Source: Modestobacter caceresii
GTDB lineage: Bacteria > Actinomycetota > Actinomycetes > Mycobacteriales > Geodermatophilaceae
Reading direction: 5' to 3'
Assembly (NCBI RefSeq): GCF_000761485.1
Contig: NZ_JPMX01000003.1
Coordinates: 87,441 to 145,369, forward strand
Length of the DNA stretch: 57,929 nt
This document shows, one piece after another, positions 26,041 through 35,501 of the stretch. The notes below the pieces were generated by a model, which saw only the letters and a list, made by a program, of their open reading frames with translations, did not search any database and was not told the origin of the DNA. A program made the translations under genes and the position numbers. Within the stretch, counting starts at the first letter, position 1. The number at the start of each line of letters is the position of its first letter.

Positions 26041-26347
26041 TGGCCTGCAAGCTGCAGGGGAATCGCTTGCCGAGTCCCCTTCCCCCGGCTGGAACGCTGG
26101 AGGCAGGTGCGGCAGAGCGCGGGACGACCGCCTGGCCGGCGGCGCACTGTGGCCTCCCCGAGGTGCTCCGACCCTGGCGCGCCACGGTCGACGGCCGGGT
26201 CGCCGGCCCATAGGTACGCCGACGTGACAGCCGAACAGCACTGCTGCGTCGACGTGCTCGCCGACCGAGTGCCCCCAGCGGGTGAGCGGTGGAGCGCGCT
26301 TGCGCCGCCGGGTTCAGTCCGAGTCGGCGAGGGCCGATAGGAATCAC
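26041..26347 (+). other. Intergenic stretch after the integrase
   Basis: About 300 bases with no convincing gene. The last 15 bases carry AGGA upstream of the next ATG. No repeat of the tRNA 3' end was found here. Confidence 0.4.
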
Positions 26348-26842
26348 ATGCCCAACTGGACCGACAATCTGCTCACCGTCACAGGGTCCGCTGATCGTCT
26401 CAACGAGTTCCTGGCTGCGGTAAATGGCGAGAACGGCGTCGTCGACTTCGCGACTCACCTACCGCAGGCCCCGGTCGATGACGAGGGTCACGAACAGTCC
26501 TGGTGGGGCTTCAACGCATGTGCCACCGAACTCACCGAGCACACCCCCGCGAGACTCGTCTTTTATTTCCAGACGGGATGGGAACCTCCGCTGGCGTGGG
26601 CGGAATGCGTCGCCGAGAAGTACCCGGATCTCCGGATGTCATTGCTCTACGCCGAAGAGGGCGAGGGCTACGCCGGACTGTGGATCTCGAACGAGAACGG
26701 AACAGCGGACAACTGGCTCAACGTCAATGTGGTCGGCTATCCCGCGGTGTGGGCTTTTCTCGACAGTCTCGGCTGTGACTTTGGGTGGAACGCCCCCGAC
26801 AACGAGCCTTACGACCGTGACTCGGTCCCCCAGGTTGGCTGA
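26348..26842 (+). CDS. YubB/Api92-like ferredoxin-fold protein
   Basis: 164 residues beginning MPNWTDNLLTVTGSADRLNEF, the characteristic start of the YubB ferredoxin-like family found on plasmids and phages. Conserved Trp-rich features follow (SWWGFNACATEL, FQTGWEPPLAW, GYAGLWISNENG). The codon use is visibly less GC-extreme than its neighbours, which fits recent transfer. Function unknown. A ribosome binding site AGGA lies seven bases before the ATG. Confidence 0.75.
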   Translation: MPNWTDNLLTVTGSADRLNEFLAAVNGENGVVDFATHLPQAPVDDEGHEQSWWGFNACATELTEHTPARLVFYFQTGWEPPLAWAECVAEKYPDLRMSLLYAEEGEGYAGLWISNENGTADNWLNVNVVGYPAVWAFLDSLGCDFGWNAPDNEPYDRDSVPQVG

Positions 26843-27165
26843 CCCGGACTCATGACGCGAGGGCAGACATCGCACACGCCCTGACGGCAACGTCGGTGAG
26901 TCTGCGTGGCATGACGGCCACAGCCCGCGGACGCGTGTCGACTCTGCCGGCCGCTCGTCTGAAGCTCGGATCGGGCTGGTGCGGCCAAGGGATGAATCTG
27001 CCGGGGTGTGCCTCGCACTCGCGCGAGAGATGTCCCCGTCCTCGCCCCCGAAGTCGCGGCGAACAAGCGAAGCCGCACGTGGCATACATCACTCGTATCC
27101 GACTGCGCTGTCCGCGCTCCTCCGCACCGTCCAGGTGGCCAAGACCACGAGCCCCTGGAGACCCG
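26843..27165. other. Intergenic region before the helicase
   Basis: About 320 bases with no gene I would support; open frames on both strands look like shadows. GGAG at 27157-27160 serves as ribosome binding site for the helicase TTG start. Confidence 0.4.
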
Positions 27166-29278
27166 TTGACCCACACCGCGATACCCACGCACGTCCACGT
27201 CCAACTCGCTGATGCTGCCTCCGTCCCCGGCGCAGGCATTCAGCTTCGTCCGCATCAGCTCGCGGCCCTTTTCGCCGCCACGGAGGCCCTTGTCCATCAC
27301 GACCGCGGGCAACTGCACATGGCCTGTGGCACCGGCAAGACCCTGACCGCGCTCCGGCTGGCCGAGCGGCTGGAGGCCGACCTGGTCCTGGTGCTGGTCC
27401 CGAGCCTGTCTCTGCTTGCGCAGACCCTGCGGGAGTGGCGTCAGCATTGCCTCAGCCCGTTCGACGCCATCGCCGTCTGTTCCGACGACACCGTCACCGA
27501 CGCCGAGGCGTCAGCCGCGGCCGCCGACATCCCGGCACCGGTCACCACTCACCCGGACGTCCTCGCCGCACACCTCATCGGCCGGCGCGCTGGCCGGACG
27601 GTGGTGTTCGCCACGTACCACTCCGCGCTCGTGGTCGCCGCTGCCCAGACGATGGGCGCACCTGCCTTCGACCTGGCGCTGGCCGACGAGGCTCATCGCA
27701 CCGCCGGACAGGCGGCAACAGCGTTCCGGCTCATCCTGAATGGCGACCGCATCCACGCCACGAAGCGGGTCTTCATGACCGCCACCCCACGGCTGACGAA
27801 GGGCGCGTCTGCCACGTCGATGGACGACGAGACCCTCTACGGGCCAGTCATGTACCGCTTCGGCTTCGCGGAGGCCATCGAGGCTGAACTCCTGTGCGAC
27901 TACCAGGTCGTCGTCGTCGGCGTCACGGACGACTCCATCCGGGAGCAGCTCGAGGAGGGCGCGGAGCTCGTCGTCGGAGAGCACGTGCTGACTGGCCACG
28001 AGGGTGCCGCAGCCGTCGCTGTCCTCAAGGCGATGGAGGACTACGGCATCACCCGCATGATCACTTTCCACGGAAACGTCGACCGCGCACAGCGTTTCGC
28101 GACCGCGCTGCCAGACGTCGCCGCATCGCTGCTCGCCCCGGGCGAGGCGTTCCAGCTGTCCGCAGGACATGTCAACGGCGGGATGTCAGCCGGCGAGCGA
28201 ACCGAACTGCTGAACAGCCTGCGCACGCTGGCCCCGGGACATCGGCGCGTACTGACCAACGCCCGCTGCCTCACCGAAGGCGTCGACGTACCGGCCATCG
28301 ACGGCATCGCCTTCATCGACCCGCGCAGTTCCTACGTCGACATCGTCCAGGCCGTTGGCCGGGCGAACCGCACCCGGCAAGACCATCGGCACCATCCTGC
28401 TGCCCGTCTACCTCAGCGCCGACGAAGACCCCGAGACAGTCCTGTCCTCGTCGGCCTTCGACGACGTGTGCACCGTGTTGCACGCGCTGCGCGACCACGA
28501 CCCAGCGTTTGGTGCCGCGCTGGACGCCGCTCGAGGGCAAGTCGGCACACGAAGGATGACGCCGTCGCTTCCAGGCAAGGTCATCGCGGACCTCCCGGAC
28601 CGACTCGATGGCGACTTTCATACAGCCCTTTGCACGCGCCTACTGATGCAGACCACGAAGCCCTTCTGGGAACGGCTGCAGCAGCTCGCCGATTACATCA
28701 GCGCGCGCGGCGACCTCCCTGGGCCGAGCACGGCGCCGGAGCTGCACCAGTTCGTGAAGACTCAGCGCAATCGCCGTCGCCACGGCTACATGGGTTCGGA
28801 GGAACTAGCGGCTCTGGAAGCGCTTCCAGGTTGGCTCTGGCAGGCACCGCGCATCAGCGAAGAGCTCAGGTCCCGCGCGAGGGCCATGCGCGACGCCGGC
28901 CTGTCCCTCAACGACATCGCCAATCACTTCGCGACCGAGGGCGTCGAAAGCGCCTCCGGTCCAATCACCTGGAAGAGTTCCGCCATCAGAAGCATGCTCA
29001 CCACTAACGAGGAACGCACGGCCATCGCCAGTAGTCGAGACGAGCGCTGGGAGCGCCGGTACGCCGCGCTTAGGGAATGGACCGAAGTTGTGGGGGCGCT
29101 GAAGTGGCGCAACGCTGGAATGGACCCGGTGTTGCAGCGCTGGATGATTCGCCAGAAGTCCGACTACCGAGCAGGCAACCCTCGGATGACGTCCGAACTG
29201 GTCACTCGGCTCGAGGCGCTCCCCGGCTGGTTCTGGGAGCATGCGAAGCCCGCTCGGGGCGACCGCGAGGCGGCTTGA
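27166..29278 (+). pseudogene. DEAH-box helicase with helicase-associated domains, frameshifted
   Basis: A superfamily 2 helicase read in two frames. Frame one (TTG 27166 onward) has LRPHQLAAL, Walker A MACGTGKTLTAL, motif II LADEAH, motif III MTATPR and motif VI VQAVGRANR. There it should meet PGKTIGTILLPVYL, but that sequence lies in the next frame; the break is at about 28370-28382. The second frame continues with two helicase-associated repeats, each ending in LEALPGW(L/F)W. One base too many or two too few would explain it. Whether this is decay, a sequence error or a recoding site cannot be told. If intact, about 700 residues. Confidence 0.75.
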
Positions 29279-29512
29279 CAGGTCATGGCAGGCAGTCGCC
29301 GTGGTGCGATTGCAGTACCAGGGTTTCCAGGCCTTGGGTACGGCCGTCGGGTATTGACCGGCGTCTGCCTACGTCCAGCTGCTCGACGTCTGACGAAGCC
29401 ACGCCATGCCGCCGGGCCCCGCACCACTAATCTGGGTGCGGGGCTTGGAAGGCGGCGCTGCCGTATCGCAGGGTTCGAAAGGAGCATGGGGCCAGCGCAG
29501 TACCTGGTCAGA

Positions 29513-30481
29513 TCAGCCGCCGTCACCGACTGACGCCGGGGGCTCCGTTGCGGCGGCCGGGTTGCGACTCCTCCGACCGGCGGCGACGTACTTGCCGACG
29601 ATTCGTCGGAACTGCTGCTCTTCGGCGGGGGTTAGGTCGATCTCGTAGGTCTGCCCCTCCAGGCCGAACCGCACCGGTGTTGCGCTGGCCGGCCGGGGCC
29701 GAGACCGCCGAACCGGCGTTCGTCCGGTGCCGGTGGTGGTGAAGCGGGCGGGCAGGGAGTACAGGTCGTCGGCGGTGAGCACGAGTAGCTCGATGCCCAG
29801 GTCGGTGGCCATCTGCCTCTTTGCCTGGATCTTGCCGAAGTAGGCGGGGTAGTCGAGCATCCCGGCGTACTCGATCATCGTGCCGTCGAGCAGTCGCCAG
29901 TCCGCGCGCAGCCGACCGTTCGGGTTGACCTGCGGATGAACCGGCCAGGCCGGTTCGTGCACGTGGGTAATGCCGTGGGCTGTGAGGAAGTCGTCGACGG
30001 TCTTCTCCGCCAGAGAACGCATCCACTGTCCGTCCTCGGCCAAGCAGTGGGTGCCGCGCGCGGGGCGCCACGTGTCGCCGATGATGCCGAGGCCGCGCAA
30101 GACCGCGGTCCAGGGGCGGCCGTAGTCGGCGTACAGCTCTTCGATGCCGGGGACGGCGGCCAGGGCGGCGACGATTCGGTCCCGCCGCTGGAGGTCGGCC
30201 GGCAGTGCGGCCAGCCGACGGTAGCCGGCGCCGCCATCGATCAGACGCAAGTCAGGAATGGCGCCGAGCTGCTCGACCAATCGCAGCATCGCACGAGCCC
30301 GCTGCTCGCGGGTGTTCGGTTCACCTTGCCATTGAGGCCGGCCGTCATCGGGCCTGCGGTAGCCGGATTGCGCGGTCAGCGCACGGATCGAACATCCGTA
30401 GCAGTAGCGCAGGCCAGGCAACCGGAGGGCGATCGTGTCAGTGAGGTCGGCGTCTCTAACGCCGATCCGCAGATCGGGCAC
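29513..30481 (-). CDS. PD-(D/E)XK-like nuclease fused to an Lsr2-type dimerisation domain
   Basis: 322 residues as an independent ORF (GTG start), overlapping the preceding gene by 106 bases. Residues ~20-35 contain CYGC, probably half of a zinc knuckle whose other half lies in the upstream frame. Residues ~170-240 look like a nuclease core: HEPAWPVHP (E176), RLRADW (D194), TMIEYAG (E205), then K217 and K221. Residues ~269-305, VRFGLEGQTYEIDLTP then FRRIVGKYVAAGRR, closely match the N-terminal dimerisation domain of the xenogeneic silencer Lsr2. The fusion suggests a nuclease that joins Lsr2 filaments on foreign or AT-rich DNA; this is inference. Confidence 0.7.
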   Translation of the reverse strand: MPDLRIGVRDADLTDTIALRLPGLRYCYGCSIRALTAQSGYRRPDDGRPQWQGEPNTREQRARAMLRLVEQLGAIPDLRLIDGGAGYRRLAALPADLQRRDRIVAALAAVPGIEELYADYGRPWTAVLRGLGIIGDTWRPARGTHCLAEDGQWMRSLAEKTVDDFLTAHGITHVHEPAWPVHPQVNPNGRLRADWRLLDGTMIEYAGMLDYPAYFGKIQAKRQMATDLGIELLVLTADDLYSLPARFTTTGTGRTPVRRSRPRPASATPVRFGLEGQTYEIDLTPAEEQQFRRIVGKYVAAGRRSRNPAAATEPPASVGDGG

Positions 30482-31512
30482 TGCCCCCGGCCGCGGGATT
30501 CGACGATCCCGCCGCGGGTGCTGGCTAGGCGGAACACCGCTTGGTGGAGCAGGGTGACGCCCACGAACGTGTCGCCGTGCCTACGGACGTGATACGGGAA
30601 CTTGCGCGCCGCAGCCGGGCCAAGGATGTCGATCAGCCGGGCGTGCAGCTCCGGTAGACGTGTGGACAGGGCCCGGACGGCGAAACGGTCCCAGAAGCCA
30701 CCGTAGCGTTCGGCGAGCTCGTCGGTGAGCGCCTGCCCCTCGTCCGTCCATGCCGCCTGCATGCGGGCCCACAGCCCCCGCGGCCACGGCTCGCCCCACA
30801 GCTGGTTGAGGTAGCGGCGCGGGACCGGGTCGTAGTCGACGCGCGTGATCGGAATGGGCACCTGGTAGCTGTTGATCGCCTCGGCCAGCCACGGCTCGGT
30901 TGCGGCGAGCCCACCCATGGGCCGGTCGGGGGCGATGATCATCGTGCGGATCGCATCGACCACTCGGAGAGCGACCGAGCCCTGCTCCTTGCTGGCGGCC
31001 GCGTAGGAGACGGCGAGCCGGAGCGTGCGGTCCCCGCCGACGGAGCTGTGCACCCCCAGCCTGCGCCACCGGGTGCCGCGCTGCGGGGCGAGCACCAACG
31101 CGAACTCGCCATGGGCGAAGTCGTTGATGGCAGTGTCGTGTATGTCAGTTGCCGCGATTACCGGCCCGGGAACCCACTGTCGCGACTTTGGTGGCCGCGC
31201 GAGGAATACCAGCGCTGTGCTCGTGACCAGCAGAATCGCCGGGCTCAAGAGCGGCGAGCCGGAGCGGCCGTTGACTTTGACTGGGCTGATGGCGCGCACC
31301 GTGTCAGCCGGATCGGCGGCAGCCAAGTACCTGATCAGCGCCGCCCTAGCGGTCTCTCCCGGCAGAGGCGCGCCGGGTCGGCCGGTCAACAGGAGCGCAA
31401 CGTACTCATCCAGCTTCGCTAGGTTCAGCCCGGAAAGCAGTTCCGGCGTCAGCGGCGGACGTGGAGGCTCCGGGGCCGGCCGTGGAGGCATAGGCCGGAT
31501 GGTCGCATCCAT
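30376..31512 (-). CDS. Hypothetical protein with C-terminal zinc-ribbon half, upstream partner of the Lsr2-nuclease
   Basis: 378 residues from the ATG at 31512 (31491 also possible). A Pro-rich start is followed by a beta-rich region (about 75-170, ISPVKVNGRSGSPLLSPAIL and VTSTALVFLARPP) with a pleckstrin-like look, then a helical part (WAEAI-type segments, FWDRFAVRALSTRLPELHAR). The end has GQCPICGSAL, then by chance or design a second CXXC (GCLACATAT). The downstream frame offers the better match for a second knuckle (LRYCYGCSIRAL), so this gene and the Lsr2-nuclease may be one protein split by a one-base deletion near 30465-30475. Function unknown. Confidence 0.6.
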   Translation of the reverse strand: MDATIRPMPPRPAPEPPRPPLTPELLSGLNLAKLDEYVALLLTGRPGAPLPGETARAALIRYLAAADPADTVRAISPVKVNGRSGSPLLSPAILLVTSTALVFLARPPKSRQWVPGPVIAATDIHDTAINDFAHGEFALVLAPQRGTRWRRLGVHSSVGGDRTLRLAVSYAAASKEQGSVALRVVDAIRTMIIAPDRPMGGLAATEPWLAEAINSYQVPIPITRVDYDPVPRRYLNQLWGEPWPRGLWARMQAAWTDEGQALTDELAERYGGFWDRFAVRALSTRLPELHARLIDILGPAAARKFPYHVRRHGDTFVGVTLLHQAVFRLASTRGGIVESRGRGQCPICGSALETPTSLTRSPSGCLACATATDVRSVR

Positions 31513-31787
31513 CCATGGACGACCGATGCATTGACCGGATCCGCGTGCCGCGGCCGCTCGACGTTGAGAGGCAGCCCGACCGGCCAGCGCTTCAACGTCG
31601 AGCACTACACCCGTCCTGTGTGCGCCCGCCCTGCGCAGCAGGTCGGTGTCTGCTGACGAACATCTGCCGGTCGACAGTCTTGCGGCTGCAGTTCTCGCCC
31701 CGACGGTCCAAGTCGGACATCTGACGTGTCCCGCGCGGATCCGCCGGGACAGCGTGTCCTGGCACGCGCCTCTCATCGGAGGGCCGC

Positions 31788-32186
31788 ATGCCCCAACCGA
31801 TCACCCGCACCGCCTCGAGCGCCGCTCGGCCGGTGCCCCGCCAGCGGAACCAGTCACGGCCGCCGCTCCTCCGTCACCTGCGTGAGCAGGAATGGCGGAC
31901 GATGGTCGGAACGTACCGCCTGCTGTCCCGCCTCATAGTGGAGCGCAGCAAGCACCACCTGGTCGACGAGGCGGACGACTACGCTCGGCAGGCGACAGCG
32001 GTCGAGGAGGAACTGGAGCGTCTCTTCGCGCTCCGCTGGGCACGCCGACGGCCCAATCTCCTGCTGGAACAGGCCCGCTGGTGGAGCGAGCCGCACGAAG
32101 ACGATCCACTGAACTGCCGCTTCTGCCAGCTGCAGATCGGAAACGCTCCCGAGCGAACCAGCCTCTCGCCCCTGCGTCGCGACTAG
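31788..32186 (+). CDS. Hypothetical helical protein with CXXC
   Basis: 132 residues with GGAGG six bases before the ATG. A basic N-terminus (PRQRNQSRPPLLRHLREQEW) precedes a long amphipathic helical stretch (about 55-90, DEADDYARQATAVEEELERL), and the C-terminal part has NCRFCQLQIG. It is divergent from the zinc-ribbon/nuclease pair and ends at a strong terminator. No family recognised. Confidence 0.6.
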   Translation: MPQPITRTASSAARPVPRQRNQSRPPLLRHLREQEWRTMVGTYRLLSRLIVERSKHHLVDEADDYARQATAVEEELERLFALRWARRRPNLLLEQARWWSEPHEDDPLNCRFCQLQIGNAPERTSLSPLRRD

Positions 32187-32198
32187 GGAAGGCACCCC

Positions 32199-32228
32199 CG
32201 ATGGCCCCGCCTTAGAGCGGGGCCATCG
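32199..32228 (+). terminator. Hairpin terminator
   Basis: CGATGGCCCCGC, loop CTTAGA, GCGGGGCCATCG: a perfect 12-bp stem 12 bases after the stop of the preceding gene, followed by TCCTCTTC. Confidence 0.75.
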
Positions 32229-32478
32229 TCCTCTTCAGCCAGTCTTGGCACCCCGCTCCCTTGCTCGGCCGACCGGAAGACGCCTCGCCGCCCGAGGATG
32301 AGGCACGTAGAGCGGCGTGCCCCAGGGCAGGTTCCGCGACACTGATGGCGCTCAGTTGAAAGTCCTCAGTCCTGCTCACTGAAAGTCCCCACCTGTGGAG
32401 CTCCGCCGAGACGGCGGGGGCTCCTCCGAGGATGGCGGTCTCTGACCACCGCACCACCTCGAAGGAGCCCTGCCTCTC

Positions 32479-33840
32479 ATGCTCACACGGGAGGACGACA
32501 TCGACGTGCACGCGCTACGTCGCCAGGGCTGGACGATCTCGGCGATCGCCCGGCACCTGGGTCGCGACCGCAAGACCATCCGCGCCTATCTCAACGGCCG
32601 CCAGGCCGGGGTCCGTACCCCGGCCGGCCCGGACCTGTTCGATCCGTTCGTCGACTACTGCCGGGCCCGGCTGACCGAGGACCCGCACCTGTGGGCCATG
32701 ACCCTGTTCGACGAGGTCACCGGGCTGGGCTACGACCGGGCGTACTCCACGTTCACCCGCCAGCTGCGGGTCCGGGGCCTGCGCCCGGCCTGTGAGCCGT
32801 GCGCGCCGGCGAAGGGCCGCCCGGCGGCGGTGATCGACCACCCGGCCGGTGAGGAGACCCAGTGGGACTGGGTGGAGCTGCCCGACCCGCCGGGCTCCTG
32901 GGTCGCCGCCGGCTACACCGGCCGGGCGTTCCTGCTGGTCGGGGCGCTGGCGCACTCCGGCCGCTGGCGCGGGGTGCTCTGTTCCTCGATGGAGCAGCCA
33001 CAGCTGATCGACGCCCTGCACCGGGTCACCGTCGCCCTGGGTGGGCTGACCCGTAGCTGGCGGTTCGACCGGATGGCGACGGTCTGCCACCCCGGCTCGG
33101 GGAAGGTGAGCGCGTCGTTCGCCGCGGTCGCCAAGCACTACGGGGTCACCGTGGCGATCTGCCCGCCGCGGCGCGGAAACCGCAAGGGCGTGGTGGAGAA
33201 GGCCAACCACACCGCCGCCCAGCGCTGGTGGCGCACCCTGGGCGACGACGTCACGCCGGAGCAGGCGCAGGCCGCACTCGACGAGTTCTGCGCCACCCGG
33301 GGCGATGCCCGGCTCCGCACACTCGGCGGCCGGCGGGGCACCGTCTCCAGCTTCCTCGCCGACGAGCGGCTCGCACCGCTGCCGGCCCCGTTCCCCGCCG
33401 TGCTCACCGCGGAGCGGAGGGTCTCCGCGCAGTCCTTGGTCGCCTACCGCGGCAACTTCTACTCCGTCCCGCCGGAGCTGACCGGCACGACGGTGACCGT
33501 GGCCCACCGTCTCGGCGCCACCAGCATCGACATCACCACCGGGCAGACCACCGGCCGGCTGCCGACGGTCATCGCCCGGCACCGGCTGGCCGCCGACGGG
33601 GCCGGGGTCATGGTCCGCGACTCGATCCACATCACCGCGCTGGAGACCGCCGCGCTGGCCGCGTTCACCACCGCCGCCCCGCACCGCCGCAAGCAGCGCA
33701 TCCCACCCGGCCCCGCGGCCCAAGCCGCCGCCGACCATTTCCGCGACAAGACCACCGCGACCGCCCCAGATCCGGGCCGGGTCGTCATCGACCTGGCCGC
33801 CTACGACCGCGCCGCCCGAGGAAGGAACACCCTCCGATGA
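32479..33840 (+). CDS. istA: IS21-family transposase IstA
   Basis: 453 residues. An N-terminal helix-turn-helix (WTISAIARHLGRDRKTIRAYL) binds the ends; the DDE catalytic domain follows with Asp in EETQWDWVELP, a second Asp in WRFDRMATVCH and Glu in RKGVVEKANHTAAQRWW. A C-terminal beta-barrel region includes YRGNFYSVPPEL. It catalyses cut and joining of the element. Its stop overlaps the istB start. Confidence 0.93.
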   Translation: MLTREDDIDVHALRRQGWTISAIARHLGRDRKTIRAYLNGRQAGVRTPAGPDLFDPFVDYCRARLTEDPHLWAMTLFDEVTGLGYDRAYSTFTRQLRVRGLRPACEPCAPAKGRPAAVIDHPAGEETQWDWVELPDPPGSWVAAGYTGRAFLLVGALAHSGRWRGVLCSSMEQPQLIDALHRVTVALGGLTRSWRFDRMATVCHPGSGKVSASFAAVAKHYGVTVAICPPRRGNRKGVVEKANHTAAQRWWRTLGDDVTPEQAQAALDEFCATRGDARLRTLGGRRGTVSSFLADERLAPLPAPFPAVLTAERRVSAQSLVAYRGNFYSVPPELTGTTVTVAHRLGATSIDITTGQTTGRLPTVIARHRLAADGAGVMVRDSIHITALETAALAAFTTAAPHRRKQRIPPGPAAQAAADHFRDKTTATAPDPGRVVIDLAAYDRAARGRNTLR

Positions 33841-34676
33841 GCACCCCACACACCACACCACCGCCCGAGCCGAGCACGAACCTGCAGGCCAGCGTCTACC
33901 AGCAACTGCGCGGGCACCTGGCCACCCTGAAGCTGCACGCCGCCGCCGAGGCCCTGCCTGGGGTGCTCGACGCCGCCCGCGCCGAGAACCTGAGCCTGAC
34001 CGCCGCCCTCGAACGCCTGCTGGCCCTCGAGGTGAACGACACCGAGGCCCGCCGGCTGGCCGGCCGGCTGCGGTTCGCCTCCCTGCCCAGTCCTGCCTCA
34101 CTCGAGGACTTCGACTACGACGCCGCCCCCGGCATCGACCGGGCGCTCATCCAGGAGTTGGCGACCTGCCGCTACCTGGAGTCAGCGACGAACGTGCTGC
34201 TCATCGGCCCACCGGGAGTTGGCAAGACCCATCTCGCGGTCGGCCTCGCGCGGGCCTCCGCGCAGGCCGGCTACCGCACCTACTTCACCACCGCCGCCGA
34301 CCTGGCCGCCCGCTGCCACCGCGCTGCGATCGAGGGCCGCTGGGCCACCACCATGCGCTTCTTCGCCGGCCCCACCCTGCTAGTCATCGACGAACTGGGC
34401 TACCTCCCGTTGCCCGCCGAGGCCGCCTCCGCCCTGTTCCAGGTCGTCTCCCAGCGCTACGGCAAGACCTCGATCGTGCTCACCACCAACCGGGGAGTCG
34501 CCTCCTGGGGTGAGGTCCTCGGCGACACCACCGTTGCCGCCGCCATGCTCGACCGGCTCCTGCACCGCTCGGTCGTGCTCAACCTCGACGGCGACAGCTA
34601 CCGGCTCCGCGACCACCACGCCCGCACCGACACCCTCCGCCGCGCCGCCACCGGCACCCGACGACCGCTAACCTGA
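33837..34676 (+). CDS. istB: IS21-family helper ATPase IstB
   Basis: 279 residues, DnaA/DnaC-like AAA+ ATPase. Walker A is LLIGPPGVGKTHLAVGLA, Walker B LLVIDELGYLPL, sensor I IVLTTNRGVASW. The ATG overlaps the istA stop (ATGA). It selects target DNA and stimulates IstA. Confidence 0.94.
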   Translation: MSTPHTTPPPEPSTNLQASVYQQLRGHLATLKLHAAAEALPGVLDAARAENLSLTAALERLLALEVNDTEARRLAGRLRFASLPSPASLEDFDYDAAPGIDRALIQELATCRYLESATNVLLIGPPGVGKTHLAVGLARASAQAGYRTYFTTAADLAARCHRAAIEGRWATTMRFFAGPTLLVIDELGYLPLPAEAASALFQVVSQRYGKTSIVLTTNRGVASWGEVLGDTTVAAAMLDRLLHRSVVLNLDGDSYRLRDHHARTDTLRRAATGTRRPLT

Positions 34677-34818
34677 CCGCGCACCCGGGTGGGGACTTTC
34701 GATGAGCACCCCTGGGGAACTTCGGCGAGCGCCATCAACACCGTCGCCACCGGCGGGGGCCGGACCTGAGTGGAGCCCACGAACCTCTGGGGTCCGAGAC
34801 TTCGAGGAGTTCGCCGGT

Positions 34819-35154
34819 TCAGCCGTCCCCCGGGACTGCCGTCGGAGACCAACGGAGCAGCTGTGCCCGCTCGGCGTAGTAGACGTTCTCCGCCACATTG
34901 ACCAGTCCCGTCATGGTCGCCGCCAGCTCGACGTCGCTGCCCTCGGGCATCGTCCCGAGCCTGCTCTTGGTCGACGCAGTCACCCGGACGCTGCCCGTCC
35001 GAGTCTCGATCCGCAGCCAGACGTTCCGGTACGTCCCGCTGTAGCCGTCGCCGCACTCGGCGACCGTCCCCTGGATGCGTACCCGCTCCCGCCCAGTGGC
35101 AGCGCTGAGCAACTGCTTGCGGGTCTTGACCATCATCAGCTCGTGGGCCGGCAT
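34819..35154 (-). CDS. Hypothetical small beta-rich (OB-fold-like) protein
   Basis: 111 residues from an ATG preceded by GGAGAGCC, the same leader as the 640-residue gene to the right, which supports this start. Alternating strands (VRIQGTVAEC, NVWLRIETRTGSVRVTAS, DVELAATMTGLV) with small turns suggest a barrel such as an OB fold. No motif identifies a function. It lies next to the right end of the IS21 element, which inserted just beyond its stop codon. Confidence 0.55.
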   Translation of the reverse strand: MPAHELMMVKTRKQLLSAATGRERVRIQGTVAECGDGYSGTYRNVWLRIETRTGSVRVTASTKSRLGTMPEGSDVELAATMTGLVNVAENVYYAERAQLLRWSPTAVPGDG

Positions 35155-35501
35155 GGCTCTCCGCCTCATCGCCCCGGGTCGTGCCCGGCTACCAGGGAAC
35201 GTCCCGGCCGCTTCGCGGAGCACAAGCAGGTGAGCGGGTTCCGGGGTCGCCGCCATTTCATGCCCAGCCGGACGGCCCGCGCTGCCGGCAGCGTCTCGCA
35301 GCGGCGACCCCAATGGCTCGCACCCACCGTCGAGGCTCGCCGGCATGAAGCCTCCTCCAGCACGCCCGCGGGGACTCCGGGTGTGCGGTGCTCAACCAGA
35401 GGACGTCACAACGCTGCACCGTGGCGCCGCCGGACGGCGCAAGTCGCCTACGCATGACCGGGGGCGCGATCCACGGCGATTCCGTCAACGGTGACACCCG
35501 C
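35155..35501. other. Intergenic region
   Basis: About 350 bases between two minus-strand genes. No gene, repeat or strong hairpin recognised. Confidence 0.4.

Larger units (their letters stand above)
32343..34737 (+). mobile_element. Intact IS21-family insertion sequence
   Basis: 2395 bp, bounded by perfect 11-bp inverted repeats TGATGGCGCTC and GAGCGCCATCA with the IS21-type TG...CA ends. Each end holds two spaced copies of a GAAAGTCCCCACC-like motif (32357 and 32380 on the left; 34688-34724 inverted on the right), the multiple transposase sites usual for IS21. A 4-bp target duplication, ACAC, flanks it (32339-32342 and 34738-34741). It encodes istA and istB with the ATGA overlap. Both genes are full length, so it may be active. 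Confidence 0.92.

Noticed and set aside
23830-26241. An 803-codon frame antisense to the AbrB-like and integrase genes
   Set aside because: Low-complexity shadow; the plus strand carries a ribosome site and recombinase motifs.
32515-34101. A 528-codon frame antisense to istA/istB
   Set aside because: Shadow within a complete IS21 element.
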